Part shown: in pieces, positions 50,462 through 63,576 of the stretch
How positions within the stretch are numbered: position 1 is the stretch's first letter
How the letters are laid out: each line of letters opens with the position of its first letter
Assembly: GCA_027186245.1 (NCBI GenBank)
Contig: CP114496.1
Location: 8,644,001 to 8,708,000, forward strand
Direction of reading: 5' to 3'
Length of the DNA: 64,000 nucleotides
Source of the DNA: Coriaria nepalensis
Taxonomy: Eukaryota > Streptophyta > Magnoliopsida > Cucurbitales > Coriariaceae
The notes under the pieces: model-generated
The model's database searches: none
What the model saw: only the letters and a program-made list of their open reading frames with translations
What the model was told of the DNA's origin: nothing
Position numbers and translations under genes: made by a program

Positions 50462-50974
50462 TCAATCATATCCCTTCCCTAGACAATTAGACATCTTTGT
50501 ACCCTGTAAATTAAAAATAACAAAAAATCACATTAACGAACCTCACAATCATAACTCAAAAAAACACAGGTTGCACAAAGCTCCAAACTTTACTTCAAAC
50601 GGTAGTTTTCCAAACCTGTTTCCGTCGCAAGTAGGGCAAGCGCAAGGATTGATAGCAATGGGATCGAACAGGGGAGACCATTCAATGGTGGAATTCCCTC
50701 CACACAATTTACATACATAAAACCCTTTTCTTCTGCAACTCGTACATGGCATAGCAACCTTTCTCTGCCGCCATATAATTTCAATAAAATGTAATCCCAA
50801 TCCCTAAAACTTAAGTATTGTAAGATTAAAATGAAAGAGAAATTTACCCGTTTGGCTTCAGAGAAGTTTCGGAAAGTTCCGATTGTGAGAGAAGAAGCGA
50901 GTTTTAGAGTGAGAAAACCCGCCGATGATTACTCCGGCATCAGCGCATAAAGTGCGTATGGGCTTTGGAATCAT
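50462..50974 (-). pseudogene. DnaJ-type cysteine-rich zinc-finger protein gene, two apparent frameshifts
   Basis: Exon 1 (50974-50848) opens MIPKPIRTLCADAGVIIGG, then must shift by one base to read FLTLKLASSLTIGTFRNFSE and AKR before a GTAAAT donor. Exon 2 (50764-50616) is clean: KVAMPCTSCRRKGFYVCKLC and NSTIEWSPLFDPIAINPCAC and PTCDGNR. Exon 3 (from 50503) reads VQRCL and then a stop, but adding one A in AATT gives NCLGKGYD and a proper end at 50462. The CxxC pairs (CTSC, CKLC, CPTC, CLNC) are of the DnaJ zinc-finger type found in small plant organellar proteins. Both lesions are one-base losses, so either a recently dead gene or consensus errors are possible. Confidence 0.7.
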
Positions 50975-51565
50975 CCCCCCCTCTCTCTCTCGTTGCTTGC
51001 TGTTGCTGAGACAAGAGCTGAAAGAAGGCTGTTTATCGGGCTTGGGTCTGGAACGATTGGACGGTGGCAAGCATAGAGGGCCTTAAAAGAGCCCAAGCGT
51101 TTTATGGGCTCCAAACTCTTATTCTGATCCAAAAAGAAAAATATGGTCCCCTTTCACTGAATTTCATGGCTTTTTTTTTTCTTCTGTATAATGAAGATTG
51201 TTCCGAACTGTGTCGTGGGGGTTGTCAGTTCGGCCATGTCTTGTTGCTCGCCGAACCGTGGATTCTTCATAATTGAAGAGTGGGTAAGTTTGCAGTTTAC
51301 ATTCTTTCTCTCTAAGTTATTAAAAAGAGAAAATCAATAACAAAAGAAAAACGTTAATATTGGGTAAGGGGAGAAGAATGAATGGGACAAGTTATGGGGC
51401 AGCATCGAGACTTTGTACATGATAATGCATGCAGCCTTGCAGCAGCAAGCAGGAAGCAGCTCTGCATATTTTGTTGGGTTTGCTGCCTGAAATTGCAACA
51501 CTCAGGGACAAAATGGATAAGATCTTGCATAGGAAAAGTGGGAAAATTTAGATAAATATAAGAGA

Positions 51566-51578
51566 GGGGGGGGGGGGG
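51566..51578 (+). repeat. Poly(G) tract, G13
   Basis: Thirteen G following AAGAGA, noncoding. Confidence 0.9.
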
Positions 51579-52497
51579 AATAGTATATAAATTTTTTGAA
51601 TAAACTGTATGGTTTGATTTCAATTATATATAAATTAATATAAAAATATAAAAATAATATATATAATGAAATATATTATTCACAAATACAATCCACGTAA
51701 GAATTTATCATTTTATATTCGGATCCAAATCCCACAGAAATGGGCGACAAAGATTTGGAAGTGACCACCTTCATTCATGTTGTAATAAAAAAATAATGAG
51801 TCCAAATTAGGGTTTTGGACTTTGTGGGTTTTTGACAAACTTGGGTTCGAACTGTGCTTATTGGGCCCGCGATTAGATGATCTTGGTTGTCTCATGTTGG
51901 GGCTTAAAGCAAGGATATGTGGGGACGAATGTTTTTTTTCTTCTTCTTTGATTAATGAAAATAAATTATTCATGATCCAAATAGGAATAATAATGGAATA
52001 TGATATCCACTTTAGACAATCATGTAAAACAAACTATATATTTAACTAAAAACATACTTTTATATAAGTAACCTATTTAATATTTTTTTTAATAAATTAT
52101 ATTTAAATGGATTTCAAAAGAAAGTATAAAAAACAAAAAATGGGAAAATTTTAGAGTGAATTTGGTTTATAATAAAAATCATTTAAATATATATAAATTT
52201 CTTTATTTTTCAAATATATTATTAATTTATATTAAAATAATCTAAAATATTTAAATAAATTAAATTCATCCAAAAATATTTTTAAAAGTAAATAAGTATA
52301 AATAAATTGAATCAATAATCACGAGGTTGTAATAAAACTCCACTATACACTTGAATGTAAGAGTAACGAATACTTTCCCATTTATATATTTTTTAAATTT
52401 ATTTTTTTCCTTTTTTTAAACCGAATTTTGTGAATTGGGTTCACATGCTTGTGAAGAAAGTAATAAATATATACACAAAATTTAGAAGCCACAAGAA

Positions 52498-52529
<32 letters not shown>

Positions 52530-52578
52530 GGTGGGTTTTGAATCGGAGGCACGGGTGCTCCGTGCACCCACCTAATTT
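52498..52578 (-). repeat. Nested inverted repeat next to a T26 (A26 on minus) tract
   Basis: AAATTAGGTGGG (52524-52535) pairs with CCCACCTAATTT (52567-52578). Inside, GCACGG (52549-52554) pairs with CCGTGC (52560-52565). Read on the minus strand, a GC-rich hairpin is followed directly by A26, as in a short retroposed RNA. No target duplication could be defined. Confidence 0.75.
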
Positions 52579-54565
52579 CTTTCTCTCAGCTCCATGCTCT
52601 ATGAAAGAAATCCATTTCCCGAAATTTTTTATTTTTTGGAAATTCGATGGATGCTTAGATTCATAACATCACTGAATAAATTTAAAGGATAGAATTTAAA
52701 CTCGGCCAAGCTCTAAAAATTACGCCCCTAAATTTTCTGAAATTACCATTAGCTCCCTCACTTTTAAGATAAAATACAATTTTGGAAATGAAGACTGAGG
52801 AAGGGGAAAAAAAACAGAAAAAGAGGAAAAAGTTTATATAAGCGTGGTGGATTGATATCACCTTTTTTTTGGTACCACGTTTTAGCCCATCACACGACGT
52901 CGTTTTTTTAAGTTTGCTTAGTGCATCGGTAAGGAGACGACGGTATTGTCTTCAAACGAGGTTTGTAATATAAGCTTTTGACAGAGAAAAAAAAAAAAAA
53001 AAAAAAAAAAAGGAAAAAAAGAGGTGTGGCTTTTTTGACCGTCAAAAAGTCTAAAATCTCTACTTTAAAGCCAACAAATTTATAAATTAAATGTTAAATG
53101 AATTAGGGAATGTTTTTTTATCATGGTATTTAACTATCATTTTTTTTTATTTTTTTTTTTGCAATTTAAATGTCAAAAACCGGTTTTCATGGGTGGACCA
53201 ACTCATTTGGTCATTAACTTTTGTATCAATGATATTGAAAAACTCGTAGAATCACCAAACCTAATAACCATAACTTGTGATTGTCGGTTTTCAAAATATG
53301 TTTTTGTGATGATTTACAAAGGAAACCGATTTTTGACCAAATGGGGCATCCGCATTTATAAATTTTTATTAGGGATATATAGAAAATTGATTATCTGATT
53401 CATTCGATAGAAAATCAACTCAATCACCCTAAATTTAAGAATTTAATATGGATTAGGTTAGTTACGAATTTAGTTTAAACCCAATTCGAAGATTTTGATC
53501 GAAAAATAAATTTTTTAAAAAGGATAAACTTGACCATATAAAATTAATAATATATATATATATATATTTTTATATATTTTTATAAAATTACTTGAATATT
53601 TTCAAAATATTTAATTTCAAACTCATTTCTATAATTGCTTTATTTTTAAATATATTTGCTTTATCTTAAAGATGCAATATTATCTATTAAAATTCGATAT
53701 AAAATATGTAAGAACATATCATACTCCGTAATAAAAGTTCAATGAAGAAATTCAGGTGAATGAACTTTTAAATATAAAATTTACTCAAATTCAATCAGAT
53801 ACTTATTTAAATTTACTCATCCCAAATTAATTATATTTATAATAGAAGCATAAAATAAAATATTATAATCTTAACTAATATTTTAAATCTTTCTTCAGCT
53901 TTAAAAATAATATCTTAGTTGCCTCATTTTATGACTTTCTTACATGAAATTAAATAAAAAATTAAGTTTATTTTTTAATTTATGAAAAAACCGATCACTT
54001 ATAAATTTATATCTAATTCAACCTAAAAATTTGACTAAATTTTGAGGTATTTATGTTGATTATGGATGAAAATTTATAAATTGATCATATATTGAGTTGA
54101 TTATGAAAATCGTCCAAACCTAAATCATCTGACAAATACAGCCCATTAGTTTTTATAGTTATTGAAAAAAAAAACATTTTTTGAAAAACGAAATTCAAAA
54201 ATTGTGGCTAAAACTAATTAGGAATCACTTTTGTAAAGAACAACACTTGGTGGGTCTGTCAGCTAATTTGAAATCAAGAATGAGTTCCAATGTAAAAATG
54301 ATTCCATCAAGACATTCATTTTGATTAATCGGATCTCAAACTTGCCCACATTAAACAAAGGGTAATGTTATAAGTTCCAAAGGTTATTACCAAAAAAAAA
54401 AAAAAAATCGTAAGTGCAACTCACGTGATTCAATATGTAATGGTAATTCCGTGATTCTTTATAAAACTTATGGGCAGCACTGTAAACTTATCTAAGTAAA
54501 CAAAAAAGCTATATATATACCTCTACTACCCTTTTTAATTTTCTATGCTCCTCAATTTTATTCCA

Positions 54566-56246
54566 ATGGCAACTATAGTCTCCGAGTCCGACTATGATAG
54601 CAGTTGTTCGTCCATAACCGTACCGGACTCCACCCGAAGCTGGATGTCCAACCTGAGCTTCGGAAGCAACCGCCTTAGCTCCGTCTCGGTCCAGTCCAAC
54701 CCAACAGATCAAATCATGTCATCACTTTACACTTCCCAGAAGCCCCACAAGGCTAACCAGGCTGCATGGGAAGCTATGCGTCGGTTAAGGGCGGTGAAAG
54801 GCGGCCGAATCGGGTTGGAACACTTCCGGCTCCTACGCCGCCTAGGGAGTGGTGATATCGGAAACGTATATCTATGTCAGATAAGGAATATTCCGGTTCC
54901 GGTGAAGGGTGGTTTGGCGCCTCCTCCTCCTCATCCTCAATGCTTGTATGCTATGAAAGTGGTGGATAGGGAGGCACTTACTATAAGGAACAAGCTGGGG
55001 AGAGCTGAGATGGAGAAGGAGATTTTGGGGATGCTTGATCATCCTTTCTTGCCAACTCTTTATGCTGAGTTTGAGGCTACTCATTACTCATGCTTGGTAA
55101 TGGAGTTTTGTCCCGGCGGAGATCTTTATGCCGCCCGGCAATGCCTGCCCGGAAAACGCTTCAGCATTTCAGCCGCTAAGTATGTTCATTAACCAATTTC
55201 TTTCATATTAACATTATATTTAACATTAGTTTACTAATTAATTGTGATTACTGCTAATTAGATTCTACGCAGCAGAGACTATCTTAGCCATAGAGTATCT
55301 GCACATGATGGGAATAGTTTATAGAGACTTAAAGCCAGAAAATGTCCTCGTTAGAGAAGATGGTCATATCATGCTTTCAGACTTTGATCTTTGCCTCAAA
55401 TGCGACGTCGTTCCAAAGCTCTTAAGATCACAAACCACTAGGTACTATAAAAAGCAATCAATTATCAAAATATCCTCACCATCATCACCTACACCTTCTT
55501 GTTACTCCATATCATCACCCATGCAACCTGTCCTCTCCTGCTTCTCTAAATCCTCCAAAAAGAAAAAACCTACAACCATCACCACCATAACAGAACAAGC
55601 TCATAGTCATGATCATGATGATGAACATGATCCTGATCAGGATCACGAACAGGAATATTATGATCCAGAGCTAGTAGCTGAGCCAATAGAGGCAAGATCA
55701 AAGTCATTTGTTGGGACCCACGAGTACTTGGCGCCAGAAGTGATATCAGGACAAGGGCATGGGAGTGCAGTTGATTGGTGGACCCTAGGTGTGTTTCTGT
55801 ACGAGCTGTTGTACGGGAAAACTCCATTCAAGGGTGAAAACAATGAGAAAACCCTAATCAACATACTTAAGCAGCCATTAAGTTTTCCAAGAAGCTATAA
55901 CAACAGCGTTAGAAGTTGTAGCAGCGAAGAGGAGGAGATGTGGATCAGGGTTGAGGATTTGATCAGGAAGCTTCTGGTGAAGAATCCAAAGAAGAGGATC
56001 GGAGGCTTAAAGGGTTCTGTTGAGATTAAGAGGCATGATTTTTTCAAGGATGTTAATTGGGCTTTGATTAGGTCTGTTAAGCCACCTCAAATCCCTAATT
56101 GTAACACTACTGATAGTGATCATAATCAGATTAAGAGTAAGATTAGGGCTAATTACTTACCAAAGTTGCTGAGCAAGAAGGAGAGGAAGGAACCTTATCA
56201 GATTCCTCAACATCATCAGTATCATCACCATGTTGATTACTTTTAA
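54566..56246 (+). CDS. PID2: AGC-VIII protein kinase, PINOID2 (PID2) type, 532 aa
   Basis: Exons 54566-55179 and 55262-56246 join within Lys205 (1599 nt). Kinase landmarks: Gly loop GSGDIGNV (94-101), VAIK-type Lys131 in YAMKVV, catalytic loop YRDLKPEN with Asp227, plant AGC-VIII DFD at 245-247 instead of DFG, then an insertion of about 100 residues, activation loop [12 protein letters not shown] (353-364) and C-terminal HVDYF. The N-terminal [14 protein letters not shown] and the post-insert [20 protein letters not shown] region match remembered PID2 rather than PID, WAG or D6PK. PID-clade kinases phosphorylate PIN auxin carriers; PID2 itself is little studied. The insert ends in a His/Asp-rich segment (319-335). 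A start at 54545 would add seven residues; I prefer MATIVSES, by family resemblance. Confidence 0.94.
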
Positions 56247-59200
56247 ATTTGTAGCTTTTGTAAATAGGATGAAGTTAATTTGGACAAAGCAAACTTGTTT
56301 CCTTCTCCTTTTTTTCCAATTTTTTTTTTTTCTGGGTTTGAGACACTAATTAGAAGTTTAGCATAAGAATTACACTTAATTAGTGTAATAATATATAATT
56401 ATAATCTTGTATTTGTTATCTAACGACAAGGGTGATGTAAAAGTAAGATTATCTTATGATAAAATATATTATATATAATTTACGATCGTAATAAACTAAA
56501 TTTAATTATATAAAAAATTAATATAATAATACGAGTAATGATTAAAAAATAAATAAATAAAAGTTAAATCTAGATATAATCACCTAACAATCATTTTTAT
56601 TAATATATTAATTAATTAATTAATTAATTAATAAGTAAATATTTAACTTCAATTATTATTAAATTGCTCATTTAATTATAATTTATTTTGTAACTTAATT
56701 TTCCTGCTATTTTTAACGCATGATCATATAATTCCGCCAAATGTATAATATAATAATTCGCTAGGGTTATAGCATATGGTTGTCCTAACGTGACTCTCAT
56801 GAACAAAATTAACTAGTCATGTGATGACAATAATTACGAGCTCTTCTCAATCATGGAAAATTATTTATAATAATAATAATAATAATTTACTTTAATTAAT
56901 TAATTAATTAATTATTTATTTATTTATTTATTTTAGCTCTTTTATAATTTTTCTTTTTGCTCTCCCTTTTTGCTTTTTAAGATTGTCTGCAGCTTTATCT
57001 CATATGGGGCAGCAATTCATATCACGCATTCACATGTCAATGTCACCGAACAGAGGGAAAAAAAGAAAAACATATAAATCCCATCATGTTTTTTTTCCTT
57101 GTTCCCTTTTTTTTTTTTTTTCTTCATAAAAAAATATTATTAAAAAAAAACTAATAAAGAAGAAATAATCATACTCGTTCGTCTTGAGATTCTATAATCT
57201 ATAAAGCATTTCAAGTATATGATTAGCAATGACTTGTTGAATTTTAGGAGCTAACGGATTTGACAGGTAGAAATTTTAGGCCATCTTCCTTTCTAGGGAA
57301 TTATTTTAGGACGATCATAGTTTAGAGATTTTAAAAAATCGGATTTTTTTATTGGTTAAAAAAAATATTAAACATTTTAGTATAAAAAATATTTTATAAA
57401 TGTATTTCATATTAAAACGAGAGAAAATTTTCTAAATATATATAATTGATCATAAATAGTTAATATTTATAATAATAAATAAGAGTTGATATCATGACTC
57501 GTACATGCGTTCGCGTGCAGTATGAGACACTTATTAGACACACTTGCCACTTGCCACTTTTGTGACATGGCGGTCGACCATCATGCGCGGTAATTGGCCG
57601 ATTTATTTAAATGATTGATAATTAAATAATTAGTTACTGCTATAGTTTGGATTTTGAGAATTTAAATACGTGATCATTATCGAAAATCTTTATAATTGTT
57701 AGGCGAAGGAAACTGAGCGTGATGAGCATGTTGCTATAAAAACATGTAATAAATATATTTTTATGAAATTAATGAAAATGATATTTTTCTATATAATTGT
57801 TTGTATATATTATTATTAAATAATATGCATTAATATCATAAAATTTCAAATTTATTTATATAACTATAATATTATATTAGTACAAGATGATTAAATTTAT
57901 AGATGATGAATTAAATTATCTCCAACATATTAAAATATGAAATCTTTAATATATGGTTGCTAGTACGGTCCACAAGTATTATGAATGCAAGTGATCTAGA
58001 TATGTATCACTCATGTAGATAGACATCTTAGTGAAGATGTTTTATATAATTAGATTATATAGGACATGATCCGATATAAATTAATTCTTTATTAATATAC
58101 AGTTTGCCATAAAGAGTTATATTTATATCAATAGATGATCATATACAAATCAATCTTAATCATAAGTAGTCTCTTGTTTATGTCAATTGGATCTTTTGAT
58201 TCACTCATCACGGTTTGTTTGTAAAATATACTAAGAATTTTTGTTTTGGAGATTCATTCAGATAAACGGCTGAAAATATGATTTACACGTAAGGAGTCAA
58301 AACCTTCTTTATATGAGATTGTGTATTGGTTCTCATAAGTGTCGATTCTGGAACTGAATGGTTTTGAGCTCAAATTTATAATTAAGTTATAAATTGACCA
58401 TTCACTAGTGGATTAATCATACTTAAAGATAAATAGATAATTAGAAGAGTAAAAACAGTAATTTTGATAAGATCTAATTATGAATCAATTATTGGAGGAT
58501 TGAATTGTAGACTACTAAAGATTGCTCAGTAATTTATTCTATAATTACAAGAGTGTAATACTATATTTTTAGTATAATAATATTGAGATTAATATATAAG
58601 ATTTTTTATATTAAATAGTTTAATTATTAATATAATTTATTAGAGTTTGAAATCATTGGTTCATGGTCTTCAGGCCGTCTTTTAAAATACTATATAAGGT
58701 AAGGGTGACAAATGCTGAAAAACGACTCATTTTTAAAGAAAATAATTTTCTAGGCCAAATATTTAATTATGAGATAATTAGTATTAATTAGTTAATTAAA
58801 TAAATAAATAATTAAAATATTTATTTAAATATAATGATGAATTTTGAAATTCATTTTATAAATAATACTATATTTAATTTTGAGTTAAATATGTTATATA
58901 TAATATTAAATTGATATGAGATATTAATTTAATATTATGATTAGGTAAGTCAAATGTAAATTAATTTGAAAAATTAATTTAAAATTTAAATAAGATATGA
59001 TATTATTTAAAATAGATAAAATTCTATATAAAATTCTATTTAAAAAGATTTGTCCTTATCAAATATATCACTAAAAGGTATCTCATAGTTATCTTATCAT
59101 ATAATACTATGATTGAATTATTAATTCAATTAATTTAAAATGTATAAATTAAAAATAAGATTAAATAGAAAACCTAATAAAATCGTACAAATATATAATA

Positions 59201-61516
59201 TTCTAATTATTTCAAAATGCGAATAATAGAGGAATTTTTTCACAAAAGAAAAAAGAGATAAAGCATAGTAATCTCTACGTAGCCACACACGTTTTTATGT
59301 TGAGAATTGACCTAGAAGACCATAGTGTGAGTCTCAATGATCATTTCGCGTAGGCTAGTGTATGAACTTTTCGTATAAATGTCGAATTAATATATATATA
59401 TATAAAGGATCGTTAAAAGTTTTCGAAAAAATTTTGTTATATACTAGGACCAACAAAATATATTAGAGCAATCTTTATATATATACATATAAATTTATCA
59501 ATGTGTCAAATTCTTGCATTATCATATACATGCGATATATATATTGAATGAATGTTTATGTTATTTGAATAAATTGTTGATATAATGGATTGTTAATTAT
59601 ATGATCATTTCAGGTTATGAATTTCTTTATTTTCTTTATCTAGATTTCGTGTAAGCCAATTTGTGGCATATGATTTTTTGTATACATTTTTTATTATAAA
59701 ATTTTGCGCAACAGGGAGGAAGAATCCGCATAGCAGGCCACTATGGGCGGCAACGAGCGATTGTAGCTGCGAGGCCACCCTCGATGCACCATTAGGGAGG
59801 GCAGTGGGTTGTGGGATAGTCTCGCTGCGGCTGCCTCAGGCCGGGGGAATGTCCCGTGGCACAAGGCCACAGGCTCCGGCCAGTGTGCGCCGCCGCAAGC
59901 ACATCAGCTGTCCCAAGCCGCTGCCGCTTGTGGCTTACCCGTAGAATTTCACGGGCTTCGGCCGTAATGCTCAAACAGGTTGGGTCATCGATTCGTTTCG
60001 TGATCTGCCTAATAAATAGGTTTGACCCATTTATTTTCAGACCCAAAAATATTATTTTTTTAAGCTAATTAACTTAATTTTAGATTTTATGAAAAACAAA
60101 ATAGTTTGTTAGGTTTGACCCAAATAAGTCTGATTGGCCTAAGAGAGTTTAGGTTCAATTGGAAATAATTAAGTTAAATAAAAATTAGGGTTAGACAATT
60201 TATTTTTTCTAAGGATTATAGAATTGGGCTTGATTTAAATAATTACTGGTCGGGCTCAAATTGAAGATGAGGCACCTTAAGAAATAATATAATACTTGAA
60301 GTCCTTATGTAATTTTTTATTCATTTGATTTATTTGTATTTTTGCAAAAGTTGTAAATTTTAGAAATACTCAAAATTATCCGGACTATTATATCTATTCA
60401 TTTACGTTGATTGATAACATATTCATTAATTGGTTGATTACATGCAACATATGAATAGCCGCACAGTTTTATTTTTAAATTATGCATCTCATAAGTAGAA
60501 ACATGATTTATTAGGATTATCATGTATGTTTATGTGATTTATTTAAGGAAATTAATTACATAAGTGAATTGAGTTTTAAGGAGTTAAACTTTGTAATCAC
60601 ATATAATAAAGGTATACTTTTAAGTTAGGCCTTCAGTAATCAACTTTGTTAAAAGGTGTTTTTCAAAGTTTAATGAATGTAATTAGTCTATTAATTATAA
60701 ATTAGGTTGGCCTAACAAGATTATGCTCATATTAAGATATGAATGAAAATGTTTAAAATTGAACCTAGGCTTAATAGGATTGATATTTAAAATAGGATTA
60801 TGTTAATTGGTTAACTAGTAATTAATTTGAAAACATAGGATATTTTATGAAAACACATGTTTTAAAATAGTGAGTGAGAGAAGGTTGATATGCCAATATA
60901 ACTTATGGTCTCCATTATTAGTATATCACTGTGAGATATAGAAAGAGTCTCGAGACTGCTTTGTTTTCATCTCCTTAAGTAAGGTTTCAGACCATATTAA
61001 TACCAAAGTTAGCTTCTTAAGAAGATCGGGTAAAATAATGTATTTCAAACTTGACCAACCCTAAGACGACAAATTTTGAGTTAAGTTATGGACTCCGAAA
61101 TAATGAGTTATACTCATAAAGATATAATTAAACTTTAAGCAGTTAATTGTGTCTTGACTAAATAAATGGTAACTTATGAGATATTTTGAGTTTTAATTAT
61201 TGGTTTGTGAATGTCGTCTCAAAATTAATTTGAAATTAGTATTACCGACTCTAAGACAACATATTAATTGTTGAATAAATTTATCATAATTTAGTAAATA
61301 ATTTTATATATTTTATTTGTTAGATTTATACATCACATTTACTATTCTGAAATTTTGATATTTATATCAATTATAATGAATCATGTATATTTTATTTAAT
61401 TTCATTAATCATCATATCTTCAATCAATAATTCCGTTATTGCTTTACTCGAAAAATACAAATTAACTGATGATAATTTTATGAGATGAAAATCAAATCTA
61501 AGTATTAATTTGTGAG
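56247..61516. other. Gene desert, AT-rich, probably containing old LTR-element sequence
   Basis: The 3' UTR of the kinase is at the left. TTAA/TTTA repeats occur at 56600-56640 and 56880-56935. From about 57950 to 58700 the sequence is non-simple, AT-rich and looks like a retrotransposon LTR or leader by style. With the copia gag at 61517 it may be one degraded element, but no LTR pair or primer-binding site could be fixed. A GC-rich island lies at 59710-59960. No gene is supported. Confidence 0.45.
59710..59960. other. GC-rich island in an AT-rich desert
   Basis: About 250 bp of GC-rich sequence (GGCGGCAACGAGCG, GAGGCCACCCTCG, CTGCGGCTGCCTCAGGCCGG, GCCGCCGCAAGC) is abruptly embedded in AT-rich DNA. 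Open frames on both strands (93 and 84 codons) follow from the high GC and show no recognisable family. The origin is unknown. Confidence 0.6.
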
Positions 61517-61985
61517 AATGATAAATATGTCTTGACCGAGGAATGTCCTGAAGAGCTCACCGCAAATGCTGCTTGTAATGTACAAGAAAAGTATGGATTC
61601 AATCCGATTACAATGCCAAATGCTACATGTTGATGAGCATGAATGATATTCTTATAAAAAAAATATGAAAATGTGAAGACTGCATATAAGATATTGGTGT
61701 CTCTTCACGTTTTGTTTGGGCAGCAATCCAATTAGAGTCGTCATGAGGCTACTAAAACCTACATAAATATCAAGATAAAAAAATGAGTTTATGTTAGAGA
61801 TTATATTTTGAATATGATCAACATGATATATGAGATGAAAATATATAAGGCTACCATTGATGATCGTACTCAAATTAACATCATATTTAAATAATTTTCA
61901 CCAACTTTTGCTACATTCATTATTAACTTTTTTATGAATAAACTAAAATATAAAATAACTCCCCCGTTGAATGAATTATAGATTT
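61517..61985 (+). mobile_element. Degenerate copia gag (UBN2-type) fragment
   Basis: Frame-shifted pieces of one gag polypeptide appear in order: NDKYVLTEECPEELTANA (61517), KCYMLMSMNDILIKK (about 61618), YENVKTAYKILVSL then FGQQSN (about 61660-61728), IDDRTQINIIF (about 61857), SPTFATFI and NFFMNKLKYK (about 61900-61950). These are the hallmarks of the gag-polypeptide of plant Ty1/copia elements. Stops and frameshifts are frequent and no CCHC knuckle, protease or integrase follows, so it is a dead fragment. Confidence 0.82.
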
Positions 61986-63543
61986 TTATACCTCTTAATA
62001 AAATCAGGATCAAAGAAGATTAAGCAAATATTATTAAATAAAAGTCGTCTTCCTCTTATACGAAGAACAATAAGAGAATGTATACTGATAGTAAGGACAA
62101 AAAAGGGGGGAAAAAAGAAGCCAAAATATCACTTACAGGGACATAAATCAGCATAGAATAAGTTAATATAATAAAGGGAGAGGGAGAGAGACGACAGAGA
62201 ATGATGGTGGTAATATTCAGGTTGCAGAGAGAAAGCACGCGAGCTTCTAATCTTTTTCACTTTCCTTCTTCTACTGCAGTTCCTCTCTTCTCTCTCCTCT
62301 CTCTCTCTCATAATTCCAAATGGGCTATAAAGAAGAGAGATCAAAGATGAGTGAATAATATTCAGCTTTCGCTTAAATGGAAAAAAGATACTCTGCCACA
62401 TATCATATTCCATCATCATCATCATCATCGTCATCCAACGCTTATTCAGAATAGAGAATTTTTGAGGCATATCATATCGTGCCAATGTCTAATGAAATAT
62501 CAATTTAATACAATTAATTATTTAATATATAGTATTTTCATATCATTATATATATTAGTACGTTAATTTTTATAAATCCAATTTTGAGATAACAAAACTA
62601 TTCATAAACCCCAAAAGGAGTTTACACTATTAATTGATTTCCTTTTTGTCTCTATTTAGTGAGGATAATGTTAATTTGTTATCAGCTTTTTTTTTCTTTC
62701 CTTTTCTCCCTGGGCTGTGGGCCTAAAAACATGGGACCCAATCCAACTCTTTGTATGGGTCTTTTCCTAATTTTTTATAATTACTTTTCCAAAAATTATA
62801 TGATTTAGGACTTACATATTAAATTAAATCATATCATAATAATTAAGGATAATAATATAATTTATAAAAATAATAATTTTAATTATTATATAATTTAATT
62901 TATCACGTAATTATAAATTTAAAAAAGATATATATATATATATACTTCTATTATTTGAGCATGTTGAGTAAATGTAGGAGAGTTCACTATTTTAAGGTCT
63001 CTGTTATTACAACTCCCAACTACCTTCAATTTTACTAATGTGCCTAGGAAATGATTAATTATTATTTTAAATTCCTAAAATTCGAGAAGTAAAAAAACCT
63101 TATTTTATGGGTTTTTTTTTTTAATATAATTTTTATTTATTTATTTAAATTGAATTGAATATCGTGTAGTAGTAGTGAGTACCGAATTCAATGTAGATGG
63201 TGATTGGAAATCCCTCAAAATCATGGTGATTATATTAGGTTTTTTTTTTTTTTTTACTTTTTATTATGATACCTCTCACTATTATTAAATCATTAAAAAT
63301 TATGGCATTTTTTGTTCATAATCCCCCACCCAAAAAAAAAAAAAGGACCATTGCTCCATTATATTGATTGATTATTGGTCCCCACCCCTCAAAGCTTTTG
63401 CTTTTAGGTAACCATAGAAAAAAGGTCTCCCTAGAATGCATATATTCAATAAATTAGAGGTGGAAAAAAAAAAGTGAGCACATTGTCTCATGATTTTCTA
63501 CAGAATTTCATAGTCAACAAAAATTGCCATAAATACAATAAAA

Positions 63544-63576
<33 letters not shown>

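Larger units (their letters stand above)
50975..54565. other. Intergenic, AT-rich, 3.6 kb
   Basis: No gene is supported. It holds a G13 tract (51566-51578), a palindrome with a T26 tract (52498-52578), an A27 tract near 52988-53010 and AT-rich spacer. The 91-codon plus ORF at 53123-53398 has no family signature. The final 100 bp should contain the promoter of the kinase gene (TATATATA at about 54512). Confidence 0.5.

Noticed and set aside
57950..61516. Full-length copia element ending in the gag at 61517
   Set aside because: I could not find a second LTR, a primer-binding site or a target duplication, so only the gag fragment is annotated.
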